A stretch of DNA of 64,000 bases from Dethiosulfatarculus sandiegensis (GCF_000931935.2 NZ_AZAC01000014.1:186001-250000); one strand, 5' to 3'. Shown: positions 19,423-30,108, numbered from the stretch's first letter. The notes: generated by a model from the sequence alone, not told the origin. A program made the numbers and translations.

Positions 19423-19457
19423 AAATCCGGTTTGCTGAAAAGTAAACCGGATTTTTT
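19423..19457 (+). terminator. Terminator of the peptide transporter operon
   Basis: An 11-bp perfect stem (19423-19433 with 19443-19453) runs into a stretch of seven T residues. Confidence 0.85.
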
Positions 19458-19548
19458 TGAAATTCTTATCGTTATTCTTAATAGGTGTGTAAGGCTGTTG
19501 TCGGACCTGTGGATTGTTGATCTAAGGCTTGATAGTTAGCTTAAATTG

Positions 19549-21119
19549 AAGATGCTTTCATTGCCGGATTCGAGCCCAACGCCCTGGTTGGTAAAGACGA
19601 AATTTACCGTAATAAACCTGGGTATGACCAAACCGGGCGCTATGTTCCCTATTGGAATAGGGTGAATGGAAAGCTAAGCTGGTAAAACATTCAAAATTAT
19701 ACTGAGCCTGGTAAGGGCGACTACTATCTCTTGCCTTTACGAACCAGCCGGGAAAAGATTTTTGACCCGATTACCTATAATATAGACGGAAGGGAAATTT
19801 GCCTGGTCAGTTTGACTGTACCGGTTTTTTCCCATGGCAGGACCATTGGAGTTATTGGTATAGATCTCTCGGTGGAACAATGCAGGGCCATAGTCAGCCG
19901 ACAAAGGCCTTACGGCACGGGATATATGGCCATGATAAGCAACAACGGCGTGGTTGTGGCTCATCCCAACAAAGGCTACATTGGAAAAAATATCTTTGAT
20001 CTTGATTGTAAAAATAAATACCTGGTTGAAATAAAAGAGGGAAAACCGCTCACCGTAATACATAACTCCAAATATACCGGCGATAACGTATATCTATATT
20101 TTTCTCCCATACACCTTAGCGATGATGATAAACCCTGGTCTGTAGTGGTCGCTGCGCCTGAAAAGGCTGTTTTGGCGGGCGTGACAAGGGCGCGCAATTT
20201 AGCTGTGTTAATTGGTTTGCTTGCCCTTTTGATTGTCTCTTCAGGTGTTTATTTGGTTGCCGGAAGCGTTGCCGGACCCATTCAAAAAAGCACCCAAAAC
20301 ATAAGCCTCAGTGCTGAGAGTGTATCCAGCGCCAGTGAACAGATAGCATCGAGCAGTCAGCAGTTGTCCAGTGGAGCTACTGAACAGGCTTCCGCCTTGG
20401 AGGAGACCTCCGCCGCTCTGGAAGAGATCGCTTCCATGACCGGGCAAAACGCGGACCACGCCGACCAGGCGGACAATTATATGAAAGATGTTTCTGTGCT
20501 GGTTAAAGAGGCGGAGTCTGATATGGAAGAGTTGGTGAAGCATGTTGCAAGGATCAACCAGACCGGCAACGAGACGGCAGGGATAATCAAGACAGTGGAA
20601 GAAATTGCTTTTCAGACTAATTTGTCGGCCTTGAATGCTGCTCGGGGAGGCTGCCCGGGCCGGGGATCACGGAGCGGGTTTTGCAGTGGTGGCCGACGAG
20701 GTGAGGAACCTGGCTCTGCGTTCTGCCGAGGCCGCTAAAAACACCTCTGTTCTTATTTTGGAAAACCAGAACAACCCGAAGGCGGGGTCTGAGGTGCTTG
20801 AAAAGACCGATAGCGCCTTTTTCCGGGTCAGCCGGGAGGCTGAAGGTTTTTGAACTGGTAAATGAAATTGCCGCCGCTTCCAAAGAACAGGCCCAAGGTA
20901 TAGATAGACCAAGTCAGCCAGGCCGCGGTTAATATGGGCCAGGTGACCCAGCAGGTGGCGGCCAATGCCGAGGACTCGGCCGCTGCAGCTGAAGAACTTG
21001 CAGGACAGGCCTTGAGCATGAGACAAGAGGTCCTCAAACTGGCTCTGGTTACTGAAGGTGAGAAGGGTAAGTCCGGAGCAACCCTTATTGGGAATAACCT
21101 GGAAACTAATCACCAATAA
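19549..21119 (+). pseudogene. Decayed methyl-accepting chemotaxis protein
   Basis: Translation follows the intact chemoreceptor at 21744-23711 closely from its Cache domain (GFEPNAL) to its C-terminus, but the gene is broken. The N-terminal region with the first membrane helix is missing. An in-frame TAA lies at 19683-19685. Relative to the intact copy there is a +1 shift near 20640 in the signalling tip, a two-base loss near 20845 and another shift near 20905. The most conserved part (AFQTNLSALNAA then [19 protein letters not shown]) is split between two frames. The gene cannot make a full receptor. It is most simply a relic of a tandem duplication, later partly eroded. Confidence 0.85.
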
Positions 21120-21743
21120 AAAATCTGGGCCAGGGAATCATTGGGCGGTGTTTTGAAAGGATTGACGCGTAGGAAGAAGAAGGACTGCTTGATCGGTGTT
21201 TCTCCGGATAATGCCTTTCAGGCTTTTCTGCTATCAGCTATGAACAAGGCCTCTAAAGGATTTTGCGATTTTCAGGGCCTTTTTCTATGTAATCCGTTCA
21301 TTCTGAGCTTCTTAGGGGAATAGGGGAGAAAGAGTCTAGTTAACCTTGATAACTTTATAACCGGCGCAGGCTTAAATTAGATGCCAGTGTATTTTGGGGG
21401 GCTAAGATGAGCAGTTATTGGGGGAGGGAATTGATGTGACGGTTGGATGAAATTTTAATTAAGGTTTTAAATGTTTTTTAATTTTAACTATTTATAATGT
21501 TAATCTTTTTGGTGAAGGGTGCAAGATCCATATATTTTGTTGACCAGGTTTTAGTGAATCTTCTGCCCTGGTAAATTATTTTCAAATTTTAGGACCAATT
21601 GTTTGAAGAATTTTATGAGTGAATGGTTGAGATCGTAGCCGTATGATATGAATATATAATATATCATTAAAAAATAGTATGTATTGTGCGTATTTTGAAC
21701 CCAAAAAATAACGAACAGATTCTGTCAGTGGGGGGCTGTTCAG
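21120..21743. other. Non-coding stretch before the intact chemoreceptor
   Basis: No gene is supported. A weak terminator-like hairpin (AAGGCC at 21246 with GGCCTT at 21276, then T residues) may belong to the decayed receptor. The right half is AT-rich and presumably holds the promoter of the intact receptor; no clear sigma-28 site was found. Confidence 0.45.
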
Positions 21744-23711
21744 ATGGAGAGTTCCATGCTGGAAAAGATGAATCTCAAAATCAGGCTTCTGACAATCCTG
21801 AGCCTTGTCTTCTTTTTAAGCCTTACCTCAGTGATCACCTTTCTGACCTATAATGCCCAGGAAAACGTAGGAAACGAAGCAGAGGCCCGTTGTCTGGAGT
21901 TGGCAGACAAACAGGCAGCTCAATTAAAAGGGGTGCTGCAGGTAGGACTGGATGCGGCCAGAACCTTGCGGGATTCTCTGGTGGGAATCAAGAAAAGCGG
22001 TCTTGAATTTGACCGCCGAATGCTTGATTCCCTGATTCGGGAATATGTAGTCACCAACCCGGAATTTCTAGGGGTCTGGGCCGGTTTTGAACCCAATGCC
22101 CTGGATAACAAAGACGCTCAGTTTGCCAACACCGACCGGCATGATAAGACCGGCCGGTATATCCCTTATTGGAACCGGGGCTCGGGGCAGATTACCTTTC
22201 AACCCTTGGGCAACTACACAACCGAAGGAAAGGGCGATTATTATTTGGTTCCTCTAAGGAGCGGCAAGGAAAAGATCCTGGACCCCTTGACTTATACCGT
22301 GGCGGGCAAGGAGATAACCTTGGTCAGTATTACAATTCCCATTAAATATAAAGGGAAAGCAATTGGCGTGGCCGGTGTGGACCTATCTCTGGATCAGTGT
22401 AAGGCCATGGTGACCAAAGAAAAACCCTACGGTACAGGCTATGTCACCCTTATTACTGACTCGGGAATGATCGTGGCCCATCCCCAAGAGGATCTGATGG
22501 GGAAAAATATATCAGAGTTGGGTCTGGGCAAGCAATATCAGGAGGTAATCAAACAGGGGAAGACCCGTTTATTAACTCATGAGTCGGCGGTCACGGGGGA
22601 AATTTCCTATTTGGTGATAGCTCCCATCCCTTTGGGGGATGCCAAACAGCCCTGGTCTGTGGTGGTGAGTGTGCCTCAGGATGCAGTTTTGGCGGCCACT
22701 CAAAAAACTCTTCATTTCAGTATCATGGTGGCTCTCATCGCCCTCTTGGCCGTTTCCGTGGTGGTCTTTTTAGTGGCTAGAACCGTTGCCACACCGATTC
22801 AGGCCTCGGTTGTTTCCTTGGGAAGAAGCGCGGAGAGTGTGAGCACGGCCAGCCGGGAAATCGCCTCCAGCAGCCAGGTCCTTGCCAATGGGGCTTCTGA
22901 ACAGGCATCGGCTTTGGAGGAAACATCCGCGGCCCTGGAGGAGATGTCTTCCATGACCCGCCAAAATGCCGATAACGCAGATCAGGCTGATAATCTTATG
23001 AAAAACGTCTCCAGGGTGGTGAAGGAGGCGGAAACGGCCATGGAAGAATTAAAGCTTACTGTGGAGAAGATAAACAAAACCAGCGCCGAAACAGCGGGCA
23101 TAATCAAAACTGTGGATGAAATAGCCTTTCAGACCAATCTGTTGGCCTTGAACGCCGCAGTGGAGGCTGCCCGGGCGGGAGAGCATGGGGCAGGCTTTGC
23201 CGTGGTGGCCGAGGAAGTCAGGAATTTGGCCATGAGGGCGGCCGAGGCAGCCAAAAACACCGCCGACTTGATTGAAGAGAATCAAGTTAACGCCCAGGAA
23301 GGTTCCCAGGTCTTGCAAAAAACAGATCAGGCGTTTTCCCAGGTAAGCGGGGAGGCTTCCAAGGTGGCGGAATTGGTGAATGAGATAGCGGCCGCATCCA
23401 AGGAACAGGCCGAAGGCATTGATCAGGTGACCCAGGCCACCTCAAATATGGACCAGGTCACCCAACAGGTGGCTGCCAATGCCGAGGAATCAGCTGCCTC
23501 GGCCGAGGAACTGGCTTCCCAAGCTGTCAACATGAACAAGCAAGTGCTTAAGTTGGCACAGGTGGCGGAAGGGAAAAAAGACCACGATGCTTCTCCATCC
23601 AAGCCAGAGGCTCCTGTTTCCGATCGGGAAAAAGGCGTTGCCCAAGGGCGGGTTTTAAGAGGACCCACCCAGCTTGATCGGACTGCCTTGCCTTTGGATG
23701 AAGATTTTTAA
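21744..23711 (+). CDS. Methyl-accepting chemotaxis protein with Cache domain
   Basis: This is an intact 655-residue chemoreceptor. A membrane helix near residues 12-32 is followed by a periplasmic double-Cache ligand domain ([50 protein letters not shown]). A second helix lies near 325-350. A long cytoplasmic coiled-coil has [14 protein letters not shown] methylation-type segments and the invariant signalling tip ([20 protein letters not shown] shifted by one residue as VDEIAFQ here). Such receptors control CheA and bind amino acids or carboxylates. The start is uncertain: ATG 21744, 21756 and 21768 are all possible. A degenerate paralogue lies directly upstream. Confidence 0.93.
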   Translation: MESSMLEKMNLKIRLLTILSLVFFLSLTSVITFLTYNAQENVGNEAEARCLELADKQAAQLKGVLQVGLDAARTLRDSLVGIKKSGLEFDRRMLDSLIREYVVTNPEFLGVWAGFEPNALDNKDAQFANTDRHDKTGRYIPYWNRGSGQITFQPLGNYTTEGKGDYYLVPLRSGKEKILDPLTYTVAGKEITLVSITIPIKYKGKAIGVAGVDLSLDQCKAMVTKEKPYGTGYVTLITDSGMIVAHPQEDLMGKNISELGLGKQYQEVIKQGKTRLLTHESAVTGEISYLVIAPIPLGDAKQPWSVVVSVPQDAVLAATQKTLHFSIMVALIALLAVSVVVFLVARTVATPIQASVVSLGRSAESVSTASREIASSSQVLANGASEQASALEETSAALEEMSSMTRQNADNADQADNLMKNVSRVVKEAETAMEELKLTVEKINKTSAETAGIIKTVDEIAFQTNLLALNAAVEAARAGEHGAGFAVVAEEVRNLAMRAAEAAKNTADLIEENQVNAQEGSQVLQKTDQAFSQVSGEASKVAELVNEIAAASKEQAEGIDQVTQATSNMDQVTQQVAANAEESAASAEELASQAVNMNKQVLKLAQVAEGKKDHDASPSKPEAPVSDREKGVAQGRVLRGPTQLDRTALPLDEDF

Positions 23712-23727
23712 TAAAAGACTTGTAGAT

Positions 23728-23778
23728 AGTTATACCTCCTTTCAGAAGGCCTTTTGCCTTCTGAAAGGAGGTATAACT
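23728..23778. terminator. Perfect 23-bp hairpin between convergent genes
   Basis: The arms 23728-23750 and 23756-23778 are perfectly complementary with a 5-nt loop. It lies between the chemoreceptor (plus) and the dehydrogenase (minus) and probably stops both transcripts. Confidence 0.8.
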
Positions 23779-23850
23779 TATTGTTATTAGTGATAATTTT
23801 TATATTCTATCAGGCCGGACGGATCTTTTTCGACTCAACTTGTCGCCGGT

Positions 23851-24744
23851 TTATTCTCCGTTCATTCTTTCAAACACCTTGTACAGAGCCTGAATGCCTA
23901 GATTCTCGTAGCCTTGAGCCATTGCTGAAATATAAAACTGGTTGGCAAGGGCCAGACCTGGCAGGGAAAAGTTCATCCGTTTTGCCTCGGCCAATGCGAT
24001 GCCCATATCCTTCACAAAGTATTTGATAAAAAATTTAGGATTAAAATCTCCCTCGGCAATACGACGGCCCAACCCGTTGATACAAGCAGAGGCCCCAGAG
24101 CCTGTGCCGATCACGTCGATGACCTCATTAAGATCCATGCCAGCCTTGTAGGCATAGAAGAGAGATTCAACAGCACCGACGATATTGCCGGCAACCAAAA
24201 TCTGGTTGCACATCTTGGTGTGGTGTCCGGCTCCGGCAGCGCCTCTGTACTGGACATTGTTGCCCATGACATTCAAGATGTCCCTCACCTTGTCAAAAGT
24301 CTCTTTTTCGCCCCCGACCATAATCGCCAGAGTCGCTTCACGAGCTCCGACATGGCCACCGGTTACCGGGGCGTCCAGCGCTTCTACACCCTTGGCTGAT
24401 GCATCTCGTGCAATACGCTCGGCCAATGCGGGCTCGGAAGTGGTCATATCCACAATGATTTTCCCTGGATCGGCATTGCCAAGGACTCCGTCCCGGCCCA
24501 GGATGATCTCTTCAACATCGGGGGGAGCGCCCAGGATGGTGAAAATTACCTCCGCATTCCCGGCTACTTCCGCAGGTGAATTGCACCAGGCTGCGCCTTC
24601 CTCCATAAGGCTGCTTGCCTTCGACTTGGTGCGGTTAAAGACAAATAATTCATTCCCTGCTTTGAGGAGGTGCATGCACATGGGGGACCCCATGACACCA
24701 GTTCCAATCCAGCCTATTTTTTTCCCCATATTTCGTTCTTTCAT
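23851..24744 (-). CDS. NAD(P)-dependent beta-hydroxyacid dehydrogenase (HIBADH family)
   Basis: This 297-residue enzyme belongs to the 3-hydroxyisobutyrate dehydrogenase/tartronate semialdehyde reductase family. It has the N-terminal Rossmann motif GWIGTGVMGSPM, the family motif DAPVTGGHVGA, and the catalytic Lys in GAGHHTKMCNQ. Such enzymes oxidise short beta-hydroxyacids or reduce their semialdehydes with NAD(P)H. Substrate specificity cannot be assigned. The longest start (24744) is given; ATG 24729, just before the nucleotide-binding motif, is equally plausible since neither has a good ribosome site. It appears monocistronic and ends near a strong bidirectional hairpin. Confidence 0.88.
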   Translation of the reverse strand: MKERNMGKKIGWIGTGVMGSPMCMHLLKAGNELFVFNRTKSKASSLMEEGAAWCNSPAEVAGNAEVIFTILGAPPDVEEIILGRDGVLGNADPGKIIVDMTTSEPALAERIARDASAKGVEALDAPVTGGHVGAREATLAIMVGGEKETFDKVRDILNVMGNNVQYRGAAGAGHHTKMCNQILVAGNIVGAVESLFYAYKAGMDLNEVIDVIGTGSGASACINGLGRRIAEGDFNPKFFIKYFVKDMGIALAEAKRMNFSLPGLALANQFYISAMAQGYENLGIQALYKVFERMNGE

Positions 24745-25363
24745 TTTGGGTGCTATTTCGTGGCAGGCAAGTCACAGCATGTAGACTGATCTGTCTGTCC
24801 TGGATTAAGTCCAGTTTTGTATAGCAAGTTTATTCCTAAGATATCAAATTGCTTTGAGATTGCAAAAATTTACAAAACACCAGATAGTATGGCGGTTCAG
24901 TCAATATAATCGGCGGCAGGATGATTCTTCATTTGCCGCTAACTTACCTTTTTTCAGATACTCATAACAGGCTCATAGTGGATGTCATAAAAGGCAACCA
25001 TCATAAACTTCAACGAAAGCGCATTTCTGAGTAGATCATGGAGCTGTCCGGCGTGGAGAAAGATTTGCTTTGCAAGGGTGTGGAAGCGAATGAAATCTTT
25101 GGCTTGCCCCCGGTCTGCCCAATACAGGGTATGCACATAACGGATATCACCGGCGGCCCCAAATCAATTGGGTTGTCCTTGATCACCTTGAGGTGTGAAA
25201 AACACGGTGATTGGTTGAAGCGCGCACCGAATTGGATCAAACGGTTGCTGGACGAGGATATTAAACAACACTTATTGCTGATTGTTGGCTTGTAAATGGC
25301 CGAACGTCCTTTTAGAAGGCGCCTGGCCTTGTAAAAGGACGTTTTGATTAAATAAAGAAGATA
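24745..25363. other. Intergenic stretch, possibly with a decayed gene
   Basis: No intact gene is supported. On the minus strand a frame ending at 24954 reads like genuine protein (for example YVHTLYWADRGQAKDF) but is cut upstream by a stop, and the preceding text continues in another frame. An overlapping 85-codon plus-strand frame (25038-25295) has no good ribosome site. A remnant of a broken minus-strand gene is possible. Confidence 0.3.
25303..25343. terminator. Hairpin downstream of the methyltransferase gene
   Basis: A perfect 11-bp stem (25303-25313 with 25333-25343) has further AAGG/CCTT pairing inside. It lies 20 bp beyond the minus-strand stop codon. Confidence 0.6.
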
Positions 25364-26200
25364 TCAAGCCGCTTTTGTGTATTTTTCTGCGCCCTGAAAG
25401 GCAAATCGGCTGATCTGATTGGATTTGGCAATAGGCGGAATAAATCTCAAGAGTTTTGTCCAACCCAGGCGGGGTTCGGGTTGGTCGAAATAATACCATT
25501 TGTTTAACTGAATCAGGCCAGGGAGCCATGATTCTATTTTCTTCGGATCTTTTATGCCCCAGTTGAACTTGGCCTTGGTGAGTTTTACCATGACGTGCTT
25601 GGAAGAGTTTTTTTTCACCATTGGTGTGCAGCTGTCAAAAACAATCTGGGTCGGCGCAAAGTTTTGATTAAGGTAGCCAAAAAGGTTCCTGACCTGTTGT
25701 TCGTAGAGGTACATTAGTACGCCTTCAGAAATGAAAAGGATTGGCCCCTTGCCAAATGCCTTTACTTTTTGAGCCCAGTTAAGATCCAGAAAGGAGCCTT
25801 TGATTATAAGTTTGCGGGGGTGGGGCTCAAAAAACCTTTCGTAGATTTCAAAGGTTTCCGGAAAATCCATCAGTACAAAGCGTGTTTTGCCATTATCAAG
25901 ACGCTCAAAGCGGGTGTCCAGTCCGCAGCCCAACTCCACCACAGTGCCTTCCGGGTGGCTGGCTAAAAAAGCCCGGACCTGACGGTCTATTTCCCTGGCC
26001 CTGAGGATTACGCAAAAGTGGACGTAATCCTTGATTTTTTTAAGGGGTTCAAAACGCCAGTCAATCTGCTCCACCATCATCCGGGCCTTTTGGTCATGCA
26101 TAATTCCGTTTTTCAGACCTGATTCCCTGGCCCGGCTGTAAAGAGGCAAAAGCAGCGTTTCTGCCACCGAATTAAGCTTGCTAACGTCAATTTTTGCCAT
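25364..26200 (-). CDS. LCMT-family class I SAM-dependent methyltransferase
   Basis: This 278-residue protein has the SAM-binding motif VVELGCGLDTRFERLD near residues 88-103 and the downstream VLMDFPETFEIYERFF and ILFISEGVLMYL segments. These mark the leucine carboxyl methyltransferase/TcmP-type O-methyltransferase family. Bacterial members often methylate small carboxylic acids or polyketides; the substrate here is unknown. ATG 26200 was chosen over GTG 26203 on the basis of the AGGA spacing. It is monocistronic with its own strong promoter about 40 bp upstream. Confidence 0.87.
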   Translation of the reverse strand: MAKIDVSKLNSVAETLLLPLYSRARESGLKNGIMHDQKARMMVEQIDWRFEPLKKIKDYVHFCVILRAREIDRQVRAFLASHPEGTVVELGCGLDTRFERLDNGKTRFVLMDFPETFEIYERFFEPHPRKLIIKGSFLDLNWAQKVKAFGKGPILFISEGVLMYLYEQQVRNLFGYLNQNFAPTQIVFDSCTPMVKKNSSKHVMVKLTKAKFNWGIKDPKKIESWLPGLIQLNKWYYFDQPEPRLGWTKLLRFIPPIAKSNQISRFAFQGAEKYTKAA

Positions 26201-26237
26201 CACAGCATCCTTTAGCGTTTAATTATTTTTATTTAAT

Positions 26238-26266
26238 TAGATAATCCTAATTATAAATATAGTCAA
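26238..26266 (-). promoter_or_regulatory. Sigma-70-type promoter of the methyltransferase gene
   Basis: On the minus strand TTGACT (26266-26261) and TATCTA (26243-26238) are separated by exactly 17 bp in an AT-rich stretch. The start codon is about 38 bp downstream. Confidence 0.65.
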
Positions 26267-27116
26267 CAACAAAGTAAGATAATTAAAAAATTCCAAAATT
26301 ATCAGTTTAAAGCCTTTTCATGACCCGGCCCCGAGAGATGCGTGTTGTGCTCCGGAATGCGCAACTCAGATTTTTGGTTTTGCCCAAAGCGGGTCAAGGG
26401 AGGCTTCTTTTAAAAAAAAATGAATAAAATAAAAAGTTTAGCTTGAAAAATACCGGATGGTATTTTCTGGAATTTTCATACCGTTTGGTGGAAAATGTGT
26501 TTTAAAAAGGGCATGGCCGGGACTGTCTCTTACAACTCTCTGGATTTTAAGCGAAAAAAAATCCGGCTTTCGGATTGGGCTATTATGATTTTAGCGCTGC
26601 TTAACTTGCACCCTTTATTTGGAAAGTTACCAAGTGGTAGGTTCCAACGACTCAACTTAAACTGAACAATCAGGCGTCTTGGCTGATAAATACTATTTTT
26701 CAATATGTTACAGGTAAGGACAGCATTTGGTACACCCCTTGCTCCTGGTGATGTCAATTGGAAATAGAAAACAAAAGAACACACTTAACTAGTAAAGAAT
26801 ATAAGAGTATTAAGTGTTCAGATAGTGGGGCTGCCGGGTTTTTTAGTTGCCGGTTGGCTTTATGCAAAAGGCGCCCGATGGACTTTGGGTTAATGGATTG
26901 GCTCTGTTGAGGATCGTGCGTGGGGAGCATGGCTCTCCTGGCGGGGTGTAAAAGACCAGGTCTTTGTCTTGACGCACGGGAGCGGTTGTAATACAAACAT
27001 TACATACCGTGAAAAATGAAACCTCACTTAACCTGTTAACTGAATATTATTTTTCAGCTATCCAGTGTTTCCGGCCCACACTTCCAACAACCCAACCTTT
27101 GGATGAAGAGAGAACC
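26267..27116. other. Non-coding stretch of about 850 bp
   Basis: No convincing gene, RNA or repeat was found. Short frames on both strands lack ribosome sites. An in-frame extension of the next gene to 27009 is possible, but the better start is at 27117. Confidence 0.4.
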
Positions 27117-27893
27117 ATGACACCTGCAGAACTCAGAAAATTATCGGCAGAGGGTAAGTTTACCGATCCCACCACTGGTTATTGCGATGGCTATGTTCAG
27201 GCCAATATGGTGGTTTTACATAAAGAGTATGCTGAACATTTTGAGGAGTTCTGCCGAAAAAACCCCAAACCGTGCCCTTTACTTGAGGTGGTGGGGCCAG
27301 GCACTTCCCTCACTTCCAAACTTGCGCCCGGAGCTGATCTTTTGGACACCATTCCCCGTTACAGAATCTGGAAAGACGGTGAATGTGTGGAAGAGCCTCT
27401 GGATGTGCGTAAGTATTACAGCGAAGATTTGGTTTTCTTCCTTTTAGGTTGCTCTTTTTCCTTTGAGGAGGCCCTGATCTCTGCCGGCATTTCTCTCAGG
27501 CATGTGGATGAAAAGAAAAACGTATCCATGTACCGCACTAACCTTCCCCTGGAACCGGCCGGACCGTTCCACGGTGAAATGGTGGTGAGTATGCGCCCCA
27601 TTCATCGTTCCCAGGTGGCCGAAGCTTGCGTGATCACCAGTCGTTTTCCCGAGGTTCACGGCGCTCCGGTGCATGTTGGCTACCCTGAGATGGTGGGCAT
27701 CGACCACGTGGAAAAGGCTGACTATGGGGACAGCGTTGATATAAAGGAAAACGAACTGCCTGTGTTCTGGGCCTGTGGGGTGACCCCGCAGAATGTCCTG
27801 GTTAAGGCTAAACTGCCTTTCGCCATTACCCATGCACCGGGCTACATGTTTGTGAGTGACCTGAAAAACGCAGACTACGCCACCGGCGTCTAG
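27117..27893 (+). CDS. DUF1445 family protein (putative hydro-lyase, D-glutamate cyclase related)
   Basis: This 258-residue cytoplasmic protein matches the DUF1445/YcsI family, with typical TGYCDGYVQANMVVL near the start, RKYYSEDLVFFLLGCSFSFE in the middle, MVVSMRPI, and a C-terminal WACGVTPQ..ITHAPGYMFVSD pattern. The family is annotated as putative hydro-lyase and is related to part of mammalian D-glutamate cyclase, which interconverts D-glutamate and 5-oxo-D-proline. ATG 27117 is preceded by GAGAG. The gene sits before a GntR regulator and a TRAP transporter/amidase group on the same strand, which suggests it acts on the imported compound or its product. Confidence 0.85.
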   Translation: MTPAELRKLSAEGKFTDPTTGYCDGYVQANMVVLHKEYAEHFEEFCRKNPKPCPLLEVVGPGTSLTSKLAPGADLLDTIPRYRIWKDGECVEEPLDVRKYYSEDLVFFLLGCSFSFEEALISAGISLRHVDEKKNVSMYRTNLPLEPAGPFHGEMVVSMRPIHRSQVAEACVITSRFPEVHGAPVHVGYPEMVGIDHVEKADYGDSVDIKENELPVFWACGVTPQNVLVKAKLPFAITHAPGYMFVSDLKNADYATGV

Positions 27894-27904
27894 GAGGGTG
27901 GGGC

Positions 27905-27932
27905 AAAAGCCTTTCCCTGCTTAACGGCTTTT
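27905..27932 (+). terminator. Possible weak terminator after the DUF1445 gene
   Basis: AAAAGCC (27905-27911) pairs with GGCTTTT (27926-27932) around a 14-nt loop. The stem is short. Confidence 0.35.
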
Positions 27933-28141
27933 AGTCATTGAATATTGGTTTTTTCTGTTTATTTAGCAAATTAAAATAGTTAATTTTTAAATCTTTCGGG
28001 CTTTTTGATGGTTCGGAGGCTTTAAAAACAAGGTTCCCAGGGGCGTTAATTTCAGAAGAGTGTTTATCCGGCAAATTGATGCCGAGGTTACTTGGTATTT
28101 TTAGCTTGCTTTAAGAAACCCGTTTCAGATATATCACGAGT

Positions 28142-28795
28142 ATGTCACAGCAACTTTTACGCGAAAAAGCATATCGCCAGGTGAAGCAAAAGATTGTCAC
28201 CATGGAATATCCCATGGGCAAGCAACTTGTGGAACAGGATATCTGCCGGGAACTGGGCATAGGACGCACTCCGGTGCGGGAGGCCTTGCAGCAACTGGCC
28301 CGGGAAAACCTCTTAGTAATCATCCCCAGAAAAGGCATGATTGTCTCTGATATCACGGCCTTTGAACTTAACAGGCTCTATGAGGCCAGGGCCATGCTGG
28401 AGCCCTATTGCGCCAGAAAGGCCGCCCAGGTGGCCAAAATCGAGCAGCTTGAATATTTGAGAAGCCTTTTTGACCGGGCCGAGGAGATGGCCAGGCAGAG
28501 GAGGATCAGCGAGCTGCTTGATCTGGACCGCAATTTCCATGAGGGGATAGTCTCTATTTTGGAAAACCCCTACATCTTCGAGATGGCGGGGCGCATTTAC
28601 GACCTGCTGGCCCGCACTTGGCATCTCTCCTTTCAAAGGCGCAGTTTCGAGGAGTTGAAAAACACAATTGATGAGCACTTAAGCATTATCAGGGCCTTGG
28701 AATCCCGCGATCCGGACAGGGCCGAAGAAGCGGTGCTTGAGCATTTAAGGCAGTATCGCGCAAAGGTTTTGCAAGAACCTTTGCGTGTTGAATAA
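28142..28795 (+). CDS. GntR-family transcriptional regulator (FadR/FCD type)
   Basis: This 217-residue regulator has an N-terminal winged helix (LVEQDICRELGIGRTPVREAL at about residues 29-49) and a C-terminal helical FCD ligand domain. The metal/ligand-binding residues are in DLDRNFHEGI and DEHLSIIRAL. FCD-type regulators usually respond to carboxylic acids and control the adjacent catabolic genes. The TRAP transporter starts 110 bp downstream and the DUF1445 gene ends 250 bp upstream, all on the same strand, so both are likely targets. The ribosome binding site is weak. Confidence 0.9.
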   Translation: MSQQLLREKAYRQVKQKIVTMEYPMGKQLVEQDICRELGIGRTPVREALQQLARENLLVIIPRKGMIVSDITAFELNRLYEARAMLEPYCARKAAQVAKIEQLEYLRSLFDRAEEMARQRRISELLDLDRNFHEGIVSILENPYIFEMAGRIYDLLARTWHLSFQRRSFEELKNTIDEHLSIIRALESRDPDRAEEAVLEHLRQYRAKVLQEPLRVE

Positions 28796-28904
28796 AGGGC
28801 TTTTTTGGGCCGAAACCCGGGCCTGATTAAAACGGCCCTGCCAAAGGGGGTTATATAACGCAAGCTTAGGACAGCTTAGATCAAACTCTCAAGGAGGTTA
28901 ATAA

Positions 28905-29942
28905 ATGAAAAAGAAACTTTTGGTTTCATGTCTGGTAATCGCCTTTGCCCTGACCGCGGGTGTCGGCCTGGCCCAGGCAAAAAAATTGCGTGTAGTGGGC
29001 AGCTGGAACAGCCTTACCCTTTTCAAGAATTTTGAAAAGCCGTTCTGGACCGAGGTAGTGCCCAAAGAATTGGGTTTAAAGACCAGCATGACCTCCTTGG
29101 GTCAAGTAAAGCTCAAGGGCCCGGCTGTGATGCGCCAGATGAGCATGGGCGTTTTTGACGTGGTGCATACTGTGGCCGACTATGTGGTGGCCGACTCCCC
29201 GGCCCTGGCCGGACTGGACCTGCCCGCCCTGGCCACAGACCTTAAGCTGGCCAAAAAAGTGGTGGAGGCCTATCGCCCGGTAATGGCCAAGTACCTGGAA
29301 AAAGACTTTGACGTCAAACTGCTCAGCGTGATTCCTTATCCCGCTCAGGTCCTTTTCAGTAGCGAAGGCATCAAGGGCCTCGGCGATCTCAAGGGTAAGA
29401 AAATTCGCGCCTCCGGCTGGACCACCAGCGAGTTCGTCACCGCCCTGGGCGCCACCGGCGTGACCCTTTCCTTTAGTGAGGTCCCCCAGGCCCTGCAGCG
29501 CGGCGTGGTTGACTGCGCCGTCACCGGCAGCCTTTCCGGCTACTCCGCCGGTTGGGGCGATGTCAGCAAATTCCTGTATCCCCTGCCGGTTGGTGGTTGG
29601 GACTATGTTATCGGCACCATGAGCATGACCACGTGGAAGAGCCTGGGTAAGGAAAAACAGGACAAGCTCATGAAGCTGATCAAGGAAAAACTGGAAGCCC
29701 CCGCCTGGAAGGTCACCGAGCGTGAGACCGAAGAAGGCGTGGCCTGCCTGGGCAACGGTCCCTGCCCCCATGGCCGCACCTATGGCCTGACCATTATTCC
29801 GGTTTCCGAGGCTGATAAGAAAAAAGCCTATGAGGTACTGGTGGACAGTGTTCTGCCCGCATGGTCCCAAAAGGTCAGCCCCGAGGTGGTCAAGGAATGG
29901 AACGAGACCATCGGCAAGGTAGTTGGCCTGACTGCCAAGTAA
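28905..29942 (+). CDS. TRAP transporter solute-binding protein (DctP family)
   Basis: This 345-residue periplasmic protein has a signal peptide (MKKKLLVSCLVIAFALTAG, cleavage near AQA). The conserved DctP segment GDLKGKKIRASG contains the Arg that normally binds a carboxylate of the ligand, followed by GAT..LSFSEVPQALQRGVVDC. A strong AAGGAGG site precedes the ATG. It heads a TRAP cluster with separate small and large membrane subunits. The substrate is thus probably a carboxylate-bearing molecule. A terminator-like hairpin after the gene likely gives excess binding protein over membrane subunits. Confidence 0.92.
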   Translation: MKKKLLVSCLVIAFALTAGVGLAQAKKLRVVGSWNSLTLFKNFEKPFWTEVVPKELGLKTSMTSLGQVKLKGPAVMRQMSMGVFDVVHTVADYVVADSPALAGLDLPALATDLKLAKKVVEAYRPVMAKYLEKDFDVKLLSVIPYPAQVLFSSEGIKGLGDLKGKKIRASGWTTSEFVTALGATGVTLSFSEVPQALQRGVVDCAVTGSLSGYSAGWGDVSKFLYPLPVGGWDYVIGTMSMTTWKSLGKEKQDKLMKLIKEKLEAPAWKVTERETEEGVACLGNGPCPHGRTYGLTIIPVSEADKKKAYEVLVDSVLPAWSQKVSPEVVKEWNETIGKVVGLTAK

Positions 29943-29952
29943 GCCAATTTTA

Positions 29953-29990
29953 GTGCAAAGGGCGCATTTTTATGCGCCCTTTGCACCTTT
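29953..29990 (+). terminator. Hairpin between TRAP binding protein and membrane subunits
   Basis: A perfect 15-bp stem (29953-29967 with 29972-29986) with a 4-nt loop is followed by CTTTT. It is a good intrinsic terminator or attenuator. Confidence 0.8.
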
Positions 29991-30108
29991 TATGCGCGCT
30001 TTTGTCTTTTAATGGCCTTGGGCGTGTCCCTTTTTCAATTCCAAAGGTCTGTGCGCTTTTTCGGAACAAGTGGCTCGGCCTAAAAAACGCCGGGTAAAGG
30101 TGAAACCG

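Noticed and set aside
24954-25295. Overlapping frames on both strands (60, 76 and 85 codons)
   Set aside because: None has a good ribosome site; at most they mark a decayed minus-strand gene whose family I could not identify.
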